Below are positions 56,668 through 64,000 of a stretch of 64,000 nt of DNA, piece after piece; position 1 is the first letter of the stretch, and every line of letters begins with the position of its first letter. The stretch spans positions 248,001-312,000 of the forward strand of contig NZ_BQID01000009.1 of the NCBI RefSeq assembly GCF_021602345.1. The letters run 5' to 3'. Origin of the DNA: Pseudomonas pharyngis. GTDB taxonomy: Bacteria > Pseudomonadota > Gammaproteobacteria > Pseudomonadales > Pseudomonadaceae. Made by a program: the position numbers and the translations under genes. The notes under the pieces were generated by a model, which was not told where the DNA came from, ran no database searches, and worked only from the letters and a program-made list of their open reading frames with translations.

Positions 56668-57201
56668 CTACTTCTTCTTGGCTTCTTTACGACGGACGAC
56701 TTCGTCCGCGTAGCGCACACCTTTGCCTTTGTACGGCTCTGGTGGACGGAAGTCGCGGATCTCGGCGGCCACTTGACCTACCAGCTGCTTGTCGATGCCC
56801 TTGATCAGGATATCGGTCTGGCTAGGAGTCTCAGCGGTGATGCCTTCCGGCAGTTCGTAATCCACTGGGTGCGAGAAGCCAAGAGCCAGGTTCAGCACCT
56901 GACCTTTTGCTTGCGCTTTGTAACCAACACCGACCAGCTGGAGCTTGCGCTCGAAGCCTTGGCTTACGCCCTGGACCATGTTGTTTACCAACGCACGAGT
57001 GGTACCGGCCATTGCGCGAGTCTGTTGATCGCCATTGCGAGCAGCAAAACGCAGCTCACCGGCTTCTTCAACGACTTCAACGGACGAATGGACGTTCAGT
57101 TCAAGAGTACCCTTGGCACCCTTCACCGAAAGCTGTTGGCCTGCGAATTTTACTTCGACACCGGCTGGCAGCTTAACGGGGTTCTTAGCGACGCGAGACA
57201 T
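56668..57201 (-). CDS. rplF: 50S ribosomal protein L6
   Basis: 177 residues, two repeated L6 domains. [20 protein letters not shown] start; the conserved [19 protein letters not shown] and [17 protein letters not shown]; the terminal [23 protein letters not shown]. Binds near the factor-binding site at the base of the L7/L12 stalk. Confidence 0.98.
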   Translation of the reverse strand: MSRVAKNPVKLPAGVEVKFAGQQLSVKGAKGTLELNVHSSVEVVEEAGELRFAARNGDQQTRAMAGTTRALVNNMVQGVSQGFERKLQLVGVGYKAQAKGQVLNLALGFSHPVDYELPEGITAETPSQTDILIKGIDKQLVGQVAAEIRDFRPPEPYKGKGVRYADEVVRRKEAKKK

Positions 57202-57213
57202 GCTTATCCCCCC

Positions 57214-57606
57214 TTAGAACACAGTGCAAAGAACTTCGCCGCCGACACCGGCAGCGCGCGCAGCACGATCAGTCATCACACCTTTGTTGGTGGAGACGAT
57301 AGACACACCGAGGCCGCCACGTACTTTTGGCAGATCTTCGACGGACTTGTACTGACGCAGGCCTGGACGGCTAACGCGCTTCACTTCCTCGATGACCGGA
57401 CGGCCTTCGAAGTATTTCAGCTCGATGGACAGCAGCGGCTTGGTTTCGCTGCTGATCTGATAACCCGCGATGTAACCTTCGTCCTTCAGGACTTTTGCTA
57501 CAGCCACCTTCAACGTGGAAGACGGCATGCTTACGACGGACTTTTCAGCCATCTGGGCATTACGGATTCGAGTTAGCATGTCCGCTAACGGGTCCTGCAT
57601 ACTCAT
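57214..57606 (-). CDS. rpsH: 30S ribosomal protein S8
   Basis: 130 residues. [20 protein letters not shown] start and the C-terminal [20 protein letters not shown] then [22 protein letters not shown]. Central 16S binder, and in E. coli the repressor of the spc operon by binding mRNA near rplE. Here a 209-base gap with hairpins separates it from rpsN, unlike the tight spacing elsewhere in the operon. Confidence 0.98.
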   Translation of the reverse strand: MSMQDPLADMLTRIRNAQMAEKSVVSMPSSTLKVAVAKVLKDEGYIAGYQISSETKPLLSIELKYFEGRPVIEEVKRVSRPGLRQYKSVEDLPKVRGGLGVSIVSTNKGVMTDRAARAAGVGGEVLCTVF

Positions 57607-57628
57607 GGGCTAGACGCTCCTAATACAG

Positions 57629-57648
57629 AAAAATTAGCCTTGCGGCTA
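57629..57648 (-). terminator. Terminator-like hairpin 3 in the rpsN-rpsH gap
   Basis: On the minus strand TAGCC-GCAA-GGCTA followed by ATTTTT. Stable GNRA-type tetraloop. It lies 22 bases before the rpsH start; see the finding on this gap. Confidence 0.5.
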
Positions 57649-57676
57649 CTACTTGTCGCCGAGAAACTCCGGGCGT

Positions 57677-57700
57677 AAAAAACACGGGCTCAGGCGAGCC
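57677..57700 (-). terminator. Terminator-like hairpin 2 in the rpsN-rpsH gap
   Basis: On the minus strand GGCTC, 4-base loop, GAGCC, then CGTGTTTTTT. Short five-pair stem with a six-T run a few bases later. Confidence 0.5.
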
Positions 57701-57726
57701 GGTCATTCTAGACACACCCCAGAAAT

Positions 57727-57754
57727 GAATCAAGCCCCAAAAGGGGCTTGATTC
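57727..57754 (-). terminator. Strong hairpin 1 in the rpsN-rpsH gap
   Basis: On the minus strand GAATCAAGCCCC, loop TTTT, GGGGCTTGATTC then ATTTCT. A 12-pair perfect stem with only a short U-rich follow-up. Begins about 60 bases after the rpsN stop. Confidence 0.6.
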
Positions 57755-57815
57755 AACTTCAAGGCCACCGATGGTCAGGTTCTTGCGACCCCGACCATCA
57801 AGGCTTTGACAGTCA

Positions 57816-58121
57816 TTACCAGCTGGCTTTAACCAGACCCGGAACGTCACCACGCATTGCCGCTTCACGCAGTTTGTTACGGCCGAGGCCGAACTTGCGG
57901 TAAACGCCGTGCGGACGACCGGTCAGACGGCAACGGTTACGCATGCGCGAAGCGCTTGCGTCACGTGGCTGCTTCTGCAGAGCTACGGTAGCTTCCCAAC
58001 GCGCTTCTGGACTTGCGTTCAGATCGACGATGATAGCTTTCAGCGCTGCACGCTTGACGGCGTACTTGGCAACGGTGAGCTGACGCTTCAGCTCACGGTT
58101 TTTCATGCTCTTCTTGGCCAT
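57816..58121 (-). CDS. rpsN: 30S ribosomal protein S14 (zinc-independent form)
   Basis: 101 residues from the ATG at 58121 ([20 protein letters not shown]). C-terminal [20 protein letters not shown]. There is no CxxC pair, so this is the long C-minus form that needs no zinc. It sits 13 bases after rplE. A 209-base gap with hairpins follows before rpsH. Confidence 0.97.
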   Translation of the reverse strand: MAKKSMKNRELKRQLTVAKYAVKRAALKAIIVDLNASPEARWEATVALQKQPRDASASRMRNRCRLTGRPHGVYRKFGLGRNKLREAAMRGDVPGLVKASW

Positions 58122-58134
58122 TTTCCTACTCCAA

Positions 58135-58674
58135 TCAGTTGCGGAACGGGAATTTGAAAGCACGCAGCAGAGCGCGGCCTTCATCATCGTTCTTGGCAGT
58201 GGTGGTCAGGGTAATGTCCAGACCGCGGAGAGCATCGATCTTGTCGTAGTCGATTTCCGGGAAAATGATCTGCTCTTTCACGCCCATGCTGTAGTTGCCA
58301 CGACCATCGAAGGACTTGGCATTCAGGCCGCGGAAGTCGCGAACCCGAGGCAGGGAGATCGACAGCAGACGATCCAGGAACTCGTACATACGCTCACGGC
58401 GCAGGGTCACTTTGACGCCGATCGGCCAACCTTCACGGACTTTAAAGCCAGCGATGGATTTGCGAGCGTAGGTCACAACGACTTTCTGGCCGGTGATCTT
58501 TTCCAGGTCAGCAACAGCGTGCTCGATGACTTTTTTGTCGCCGATCGCTTCGCCCAGACCCATGTTCAGGGTGATCTTGGTAACGCGCGGAACTTCCATC
58601 ACGTTCGAAAGCTTAAGTTCTTCCTTAAGTTTCGGAGCGATTTCCTTCCGGTAAATCTCTTTTAGTCGTGCCAT
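58135..58674 (-). CDS. rplE: 50S ribosomal protein L5
   Basis: 179 residues. [20 protein letters not shown] start; [83 protein letters not shown]. Binds 5S rRNA and P-site tRNA. In E. coli the S8 repressor site is at the start of this gene. Confidence 0.98.
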   Translation of the reverse strand: MARLKEIYRKEIAPKLKEELKLSNVMEVPRVTKITLNMGLGEAIGDKKVIEHAVADLEKITGQKVVVTYARKSIAGFKVREGWPIGVKVTLRRERMYEFLDRLLSISLPRVRDFRGLNAKSFDGRGNYSMGVKEQIIFPEIDYDKIDALRGLDITLTTTAKNDDEGRALLRAFKFPFRN

Positions 58675-58694
58675 GGTCTTCTACCTAGCAGTGT

Positions 58695-59009
58695 TCAAGC
58701 ATCAACCGCTTTTTGGGTCGACTTGAAGACACGAATTTTCTTACCGTCTTCTACTTTGAAACCAACGCGGTCAGCCTTGTTGGTTTCGCCGTTGAAGATG
58801 GCGACGTTGGAAGCGTGCAGTGGCGCTTCTTTCTCGACGATACCGCCCTGTACGCCCGACATCGGGTTAGGCTTGGTATGACGCTTGACCAGGTTCAGAC
58901 CACCAACAACCAGACGGTTGTCAGCAAGAACCTTCAGCACCTTACCGCGCTTACCTTTGTCTTTGCCGGCGATCACGATGATCTCGTCGTCACGACGAAT
59001 CTTTTGCAT
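58695..59009 (-). CDS. rplX: 50S ribosomal protein L24
   Basis: 104 residues. KOW motif near the N-terminus ([20 protein letters not shown]), then [20 protein letters not shown] and [22 protein letters not shown]. Early 50S assembly initiator near the exit tunnel. Between rplN (11-base gap) and rplE (20-base gap). Confidence 0.98.
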   Translation of the reverse strand: MQKIRRDDEIIVIAGKDKGKRGKVLKVLADNRLVVGGLNLVKRHTKPNPMSGVQGGIVEKEAPLHASNVAIFNGETNKADRVGFKVEDGKKIRVFKSTQKAVDA

Positions 59010-59020
59010 GTCGGATCTCC

Positions 59021-59389
59021 TTACAGCACTTCTGGGGCGAGCGAGACGATCTTCATGAACTTCTCAGTACGAAGTTCACGGGTCACTGGCCCAAAGATAC
59101 GGGTGCCGATCGGCTCTTGCTTGTTGTTCAGAAGAACAGCAGCGTTGCCATCAAAGCGGATAATGGAGCCATCAGCACGACGTACGCCGTGACGAGTGCG
59201 GACTACAACAGCAGTCATCACTTGGCCTTTTTTCACCTTACCGCGAGGAATTGCTTCCTTCACGGTAACTTTGATGATGTCACCGATACCAGCGTAACGA
59301 CGATGGGAGCCACCCAGCACCTTGATGCACATAACACGGCGAGCGCCGCTGTTATCGGCCACATCGAGCATGGATTGAGTCTGAATCAT
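59021..59389 (-). CDS. rplN: 50S ribosomal protein L14
   Basis: 122 residues. [20 protein letters not shown] then [26 protein letters not shown] and the terminal [12 protein letters not shown]. Sits at the subunit interface contacting 16S rRNA. First gene of the spc operon by E. coli convention; 23 bases separate it from rpsQ with no visible terminator. Confidence 0.98.
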   Translation of the reverse strand: MIQTQSMLDVADNSGARRVMCIKVLGGSHRRYAGIGDIIKVTVKEAIPRGKVKKGQVMTAVVVRTRHGVRRADGSIIRFDGNAAVLLNNKQEPIGTRIFGPVTRELRTEKFMKIVSLAPEVL

Positions 59390-59412
59390 ATAATTTCTCC
59401 GACCCCTAGCCC

Positions 59413-59679
59413 TTAGACTTCCACAGCGCGTTCGAGAACATCAACCAGCGCCCAAGACTTGGTCTTGGCCATCGGACGAGTTTCACGAATAGTGACTTTG
59501 TCGCCGATGTGGCACTGATTGGTTTCGTCGTGCGCGTGCAGCTTAGTCGAACGCTTAACGTATTTACCGTAGATCGGGTGCTTAACGCGACGCTCGATCA
59601 GAACGGTGATGGTTTTGTCCATCTTGTCGCTGACAACACGGCCAGTCAGCGTACGGACAGTTTTTTCGGCTTCAGCCAT
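59413..59679 (-). CDS. rpsQ: 30S ribosomal protein S17
   Basis: 88 residues from the ATG at 59679 ([20 protein letters not shown]), preferred over an upstream in-frame codon for lack of family match. OB fold with [20 protein letters not shown] and [21 protein letters not shown]. Binds 16S helices 7 and 11. Last gene of the S10 operon. Confidence 0.97.
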   Translation of the reverse strand: MAEAEKTVRTLTGRVVSDKMDKTITVLIERRVKHPIYGKYVKRSTKLHAHDETNQCHIGDKVTIRETRPMAKTKSWALVDVLERAVEV

Positions 59680-59681
59680 GA

Positions 59682-59873
59682 TCACTTACCTGCCTGCTGG
59701 TTGAGCACAGTCTTCACGCGAGCAATGTCACGCTTAACTTGCGAGAGCAGATGAGACTGCCCCAACTGGCCAGTTGCTTTCTGCATGCGCAGATTGAACT
59801 GGTCGCGCAGCAAGCCGAGCAGTTGCTCGTTCAGCTGCTGTGCGGATTTTTCACGAAGTTCATTCGCTTTCAT
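59682..59873 (-). CDS. rpmC: 50S ribosomal protein L29
   Basis: 63 residues from the ATG at 59873 ([20 protein letters not shown]), which overlaps the rplP stop by one base. Two helices with [20 protein letters not shown] and [15 protein letters not shown]-type [18 protein letters not shown]. Contacts SRP and trigger factor at the tunnel exit. Confidence 0.96.
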
Positions 59874-60286
59874 CACATCACCGTCCGTTTAACAAAGGAG
59901 GTGGCGAGCGGCAGCTTTGCAGCAGCCAGGGCGAAAGCCTCACGCGCCAGCTCTTCAGAAACACCCTCGATTTCATACAGGACTTTGCCTGGCTGAATCT
60001 GGGCAACCCAGTACTCCACGTTACCCTTACCTTTACCCATACGAACCTCGAGAGGCTTCTTGGAGATCGGCTTGTCCGGGAATACACGGATCCAGATCTT
60101 GCCGCCACGTTTTACGTGACGGGTCAGTGCACGACGCGCTGACTCGATCTGACGAGCGGTGAGACGACCACGAGCTACAGACTTCAGCGCGAACTCGCCG
60201 AAGCTGACTTTGCTACCGCGCAGTGCCAGACCACGGTTGTGGCCGGTCATCTGCTTGCGGAACTTCGTACGCTTAGGTTGCAACAT
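59873..60286 (-). CDS. rplP: 50S ribosomal protein L16
   Basis: 137 residues. [20 protein letters not shown] start; [59 protein letters not shown]. Lies near the A site and peptidyl transferase centre; Arg81, hydroxylated in E. coli, falls in the RVFPDKPIS loop region. Confidence 0.98.
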
Positions 60287-60298
60287 TTGGCGTACCCC

Positions 60299-60985
60299 TT
60301 ACTTAGCAGCTTTTTTACGAGGCGCTGGTGCTTGTGGCTTCAGCTCTTCTTGGCGACCACCAATTACTTCGCCTTTGAAGATCCAAACCTTTACACCGAT
60401 CACACCGTAAGTGGTGTGAGCTTCGTAGTTGGCATAGTCGATGTCGGCACGCAGGGTGTGCAGTGGCACACGACCTTCGCGATACCATTCAGTACGTGCA
60501 ATTTCAGCACCGCCGAGACGACCGCTCACTTGGATTTTGATGCCTTTGGCACCAATGCGCATGGCGTTCTGTACAGCGCGCTTCATGGCGCGACGGAACA
60601 TTACACGACGCTCCAGCTGCTGAGCTACGCTCTGCGCAACCAGCATACCGTCGAGCTCCGGCTTGCGGATCTCTTCGATATTGATGTGCACAGGCACACC
60701 CATTTGCTTGGTCAGGTCCTGACGCAGTTTCTCAACATCTTCACCTTTCTTCCCGATAACAATACCTGGACGAGCGGTATGGATGGTGATGCGTGCAGTT
60801 TGGGCCGGACGATGGATATCGATACGGCTTACGGACGCGCTTTTTAGTTTGTCTTGGAGGTATTCACGCACCTTCAGATCAGCGAACAAGTAGTCCGCAT
60901 AAGTCCGACCGTCTGCGTACCAGACGGAGGTGTGCTCCTTGACGATTCCCAGGCGAATGCCAATGGGATGTACTTTCTGACCCAT
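60299..60985 (-). CDS. rpsC: 30S ribosomal protein S3
   Basis: 228 residues from the ATG at 60985 ([20 protein letters not shown]). KH domain with [20 protein letters not shown], and the C-domain with [20 protein letters not shown] and [18 protein letters not shown]. Lys/Pro-rich tail. Part of the mRNA entry helicase of the 30S head. The frame is open upstream but without S3 similarity. Confidence 0.98.
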
Positions 60986-60998
60986 CTCTTCGACTCCG

Positions 60999-61331
60999 TT
61001 ACTTGTCAGCAACCTTGACAGTGATATGGCAAGACCGCTTGACGATGCGATCAGCACGGCCTTTGGCACGTGGCATGATGCGCTTCAGCGAACGCCCTTC
61101 GTTGACGAAAACGGTGCTGACCTTCAGGTCATCAACGTCTGCGCCTTCGTTATGCTCGGCGTTGGCTACGGCCGACTCCAGCACTTTTTTCATGATCTCG
61201 GCGGCTTTCTTACTGCTGAAAGCCAACAGGTTGAGCGCTTCGCCCACCTTCTTCCCGCGGATCTGGTCGGCGACCAAGCGGGCTTTCTGGGCGGAGATTC
61301 GAGCGCCCGACAACTTAGCGGCTACTTCCAT
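60999..61331 (-). CDS. rplV: 50S ribosomal protein L22
   Basis: 110 residues. [20 protein letters not shown] start; [20 protein letters not shown]; the extended loop with [20 protein letters not shown] that lines the exit tunnel, the site of macrolide effects. Between rpsS (11-base gap) and rpsC (13-base gap). Confidence 0.98.
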
Positions 61332-61342
61332 TTCCTTACCCC

Positions 61343-61618
61343 TTAACGCTTGGCTTTCTTGTCTGCCACGTGCCCGCGATAGTTGCGGGTACCGGCGAAC
61401 TCGCCCAGTTTGTGGCCGACCATGTCTTCGTTAACGAGAACTGGGACGTGCTGACGACCGTTGTGTACTGCGATGGTCAGACCGACCATTTGTGGCAGGA
61501 TCATCGAACGACGCGACCAAGTCTTAATTGGTTTGCGATCGTTCTTTTCCGCCGCCACTTCGATCTTCTTCAGTAGGTGAAGATCAATAAAAGGACCTTT
61601 TTTCAGAGAACGTGGCAC
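61343..61618 (-). CDS. rpsS: 30S ribosomal protein S19
   Basis: 91 residues. [20 protein letters not shown] then [40 protein letters not shown] and [20 protein letters not shown]. Forms a complex with S13 in the 30S head. Confidence 0.98.
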
Positions 61619-61634
61619 TGTCGTATCCCTCTAA

Positions 61635-62459
61635 TTACTTGCGACGACGGACGATCATTTTGTCGGTACGCTTATTACCACGAGTCTTCGCGCCCTTAGT
61701 CGGGAAGCCCCATGGCGATACCGGATGACGACCACCAGAGGTACGACCTTCACCACCACCATGTGGGTGGTCAACCGGGTTCATGGCAACACCACGAACG
61801 GTTGGGCGAACGCCACGCCAGCGCTTGGCACCAGCTTTACCCAGCGAACGCAGGCTGTGCTCGGAGTTCGAGACTTCGCCCAGGGTCGCACGGCACTCAG
61901 CCAGTACTTTACGCATTTCACCGGAACGCAGACGCAGGGTCACGTAAACGCCTTCACGAGCGATCAGCTGAGCCGAAGCGCCAGCGGAACGAGCGATTTG
62001 CGCGCCTTTACCTGGCTTCAGTTCGATGCCGTGTACGGTGCTACCAACTGGAATGTTGCGCAGTTGCAGAGCGTTGCCCGGCTTGATCGGTGCCAGAGCA
62101 CCTGCGATCAGCTGGTCGCCAGCGCTCACGCCTTTAGGGGCGATGATGTAGCGACGCTCGCCATCTGCGTACAGCAGCAGAGCGATGTGAGCAGTACGGT
62201 TTGGATCGTATTCGATACGCTCGACAGTGGCAGCGATGCCATCCTTGTCGTTGCGACGGAAGTCGACCAGACGATAATGCTGCTTATGACCACCACCGAT
62301 GTGACGAGTGGTAATACGGCCATTGTTGTTACGACCACCAGACTTCGATTTTTTCTCGAGCAGCGGTGCGTGAGGAGCGCCTTTATGCAGCTCCTGGTTG
62401 ACCACCTTGACCACAAAACGGCGGCCAGGGGAAGTCGGTTTGCATTTAACGATTGCCAT
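61635..62459 (-). CDS. rplB: 50S ribosomal protein L2
   Basis: 274 residues. [20 protein letters not shown] start; [20 protein letters not shown]; the conserved C-terminal [20 protein letters not shown] with the His required near the peptidyl transferase centre, and [20 protein letters not shown]. Between rplW (14-base gap) and rpsS. Confidence 0.98.
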
Positions 62460-62473
62460 GATGCACCCCTTCC

Positions 62474-62773
62474 TTACTCAGCACTGCTGCTGAAATCGAG
62501 ATCTTGGCCTGGCTGAAGGGAGATAACTGCCTTCTTCCAGTCATTACGCTTGCCCAGACCGCGAGCGGTGCGCTTGCTCTTACCCAGAACATTCAGGGTA
62601 GTAACACGCTCAACTTTCACGCTGAACAGGCTTTCGACGGCCTTCTTGATTTCCAGCTTGGTTGCATCAGTAGCAACCTTGAAAACGAACTGGCCTTTCT
62701 TGTCTGCCAGAACCGTAGCCTTCTCGGAAACGTGCGGGCCAAGCAGAACTTTAAATACGCGTTCCTGGTTCAT
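62474..62773 (-). CDS. rplW: 50S ribosomal protein L23
   Basis: 99 residues. [20 protein letters not shown] start; [40 protein letters not shown]. Docking site for trigger factor and SRP at the tunnel exit. Its ATG overlaps the rplD stop (62770-62773). Confidence 0.98.
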
Positions 62774-63372
62774 CCCAGCAGCTCCTCGAATTTCTTCACG
62801 GCCGACACGGTGATCAACACCTTGTCGTATGCGATCAGACTAACTGGATCGGAACCTTGCACGTCACGTACATCAACGTGTGGCAGGTTGCGAGCAGCCA
62901 GGTACAGGTTCTGATCAACAGCGTCCGACACGATCAGAACATCGGTCAGGCTCATGTTGTTCAGTTTGCCCAGCAGGTCTTTGGTTTTCGGAGTTTCAAC
63001 TGCGAAATCCTGAACCACGACCAGACGATCAGTACGCACCAGCTCAGCAAGGATGGAACGCATTGCTGCGCGATACATCTTCTTGTTCAGCTTCTGGGAG
63101 TGATCCTGTGGACGAGCTGCAAAGGTGGTGCCGCCGCCGCGCCAGATTGGGCTGCGGATAGTACCGGCACGAGCACGGCCAGTACCTTTCTGACGCCATG
63201 GGCGCTTGCCGCCACCACGAACGTCGGAACGGGTCTTCTGCTGCTTGCTACCCTGACGGCCGCCAGCCATGTAGGCCACGACTGCTTGGTGAACCAGCGT
63301 CTCGTTGAACTCGCCGCCAAATGTCAGTTCGGAAACTTCGATCGCTTGAGCGTCATTTACATTTAATTGCAT
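62770..63372 (-). CDS. rplD: 50S ribosomal protein L4
   Basis: 200 residues. [20 protein letters not shown] start; the exit-tunnel loop with [20 protein letters not shown] and [20 protein letters not shown]; and [20 protein letters not shown]. In E. coli L4 also represses the S10 operon through its leader, which would lie upstream of this window. Confidence 0.98.
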
Positions 63373-63384
63373 GTCAGCTTCCCC

Positions 63385-64000
63385 TTAACCGCGAGCCTTG
63401 GCTGCCGGACGTACAACCAGGTTGCCGCCAGTAGCGCCAGGTACAGCGCCCTTGACCAACAACAGATTGCGTTCAGCGTCCACGCGCACTACTTCCAGGG
63501 ACTGCACGGTCACGCGCTCAGCGCCCATATGACCGGACATTTTTTTGCCCTTGAATACACGACCAGGAGTCTGGCACTGGCCGATAGAGCCTGGGACGCG
63601 GTGGGATACGGAGTTACCGTGGGTGTTATCTTGCCCGCGGAAGTTCCAACGCTTGATCGTACCCTGGAAGCCTTTACCTTTGGACTGACCGGTTACATCA
63701 ACCAGTTGACCAGCAGCGAAGATTTCAGCGTTGATCAGATCGCCGGCCTGGTACTCGCCTTCTTCAAGACGGAATTCCATTACGGTACGACCAGCGGCAA
63801 CGTTCGCCTTGGCGAAGTGGCCAGCTTGAGCAGCTGTAACACGGGAAGCACGACGCTCGCCGACAGTGACTTGCACTGCACGATAGCCATCGGTTTCTTC
63901 AGTTTTGAACTGGGTGACGCGATTCGGCTCGATCTCAATGACCGTGACCGGAATGGAGACACCTTCTTCGGTGAAAATACGGGTCATACCCGCTTTACGA
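63385..64000 (-). CDS. rplC: 50S ribosomal protein L3 (5' end outside the window)
   Basis: About 204 residues are visible, from a partial RKAG before [20 protein letters not shown] to the stop. The usual protein begins about seven residues earlier, beyond position 64000, so the internal ATG at 63987 is not the start. The loop [20 protein letters not shown] (site of a methylated Gln in E. coli) and [20 protein letters not shown] are intact. Reads into the S10 operon; rpsJ is expected next, outside the window. Confidence 0.97.
   Translation of the reverse strand, partial: RKAGMTRIFTEEGVSIPVTVIEIEPNRVTQFKTEETDGYRAVQVTVGERRASRVTAAQAGHFAKANVAAGRTVMEFRLEEGEYQAGDLINAEIFAAGQLVDVTGQSKGKGFQGTIKRWNFRGQDNTHGNSVSHRVPGSIGQCQTPGRVFKGKKMSGHMGAERVTVQSLEVVRVDAERNLLLVKGAVPGATGGNLVVRPAAKARG

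Overview
The window is about 64 kb of GC-rich chromosome from a Pseudomonas, most likely of the P. fluorescens group. The gene order matches two blocks of the P. aeruginosa map as I remember it: xseB-ispA-dxs through ribA, thiL, nusB, the rib genes, nrdR and oprG (around PA4042-PA4069), and ssb-MFS-uvrA-ftnA-katA followed by the rplQ-to-rplC ribosomal cluster (around PA4232-PA4263). Intergenic REP doublets beginning gtgggagcgggcttgctcgc are typical of fluorescent pseudomonads. Coding density is very high. I see no rRNA, tRNA, CRISPR array, insertion sequence or prophage.

1-6.4 kb holds the isoprenoid precursor genes (ispA, dxs, with xseB upstream), then a BtuB-like TonB receptor convergent with a BtuF-like cobalamin-binding protein. 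6.4-14 kb is a minus-strand cofactor block: ribA, pgpA, thiL, nusB, ribH, ribBA, ribE, ribD and nrdR, in which neighbours repeatedly overlap by 1-4 bases. 14-16.5 kb holds a YbaY-like lipoprotein, a lysine methyltransferase-like protein, a CnoX/YbbN chaperedoxin and a small unknown. 16.5-20.5 kb is a probable Zur-controlled metal operon (His-rich ZrgA-type protein, ABC ATPase, FtsX-type permease, DUF3299 protein) followed by oprG with a well-placed ANR/FNR-type box. 20.6-30.7 kb holds two SDR proteins, the giant helicase Lhr, a large MscS channel and a YdhP-like exporter.

30.9-34.9 kb is a four-gene operon (DUF72, YbhP-like phosphodiesterase, ClsB, YbhN-like). 35-38.7 kb holds an alpha/beta hydrolase, a DUF3182 protein, and a GlxA-type AraC regulator divergent from an isochorismatase-family hydrolase. 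38.8-43.3 kb is the most interesting accessory module: DUF2170 (YjfI), PspA/IM30 (YjfJ), DUF2491 (YjfK), DUF350 (YjfL), DUF1190 (YjfM) and a glutathionylspermidine-synthase-like ATP-grasp (YjfC). A pair of perfect palindromes brackets a possible promoter in front of it, and a strong terminator sits between its second and third genes.

43.4-50.5 kb holds ssb, a YajR-like exporter, uvrA, a ferritin and catalase. From 50.7 kb to the end the alpha, spc and S10 ribosomal operons run on the minus strand. rplC is cut by the window edge; rpmD (58 aa) and rpmJ (38 aa) are present as short genes. The 209-base gap between rpsN and rpsH carries three terminator-like hairpins, unusual inside an r-protein operon.
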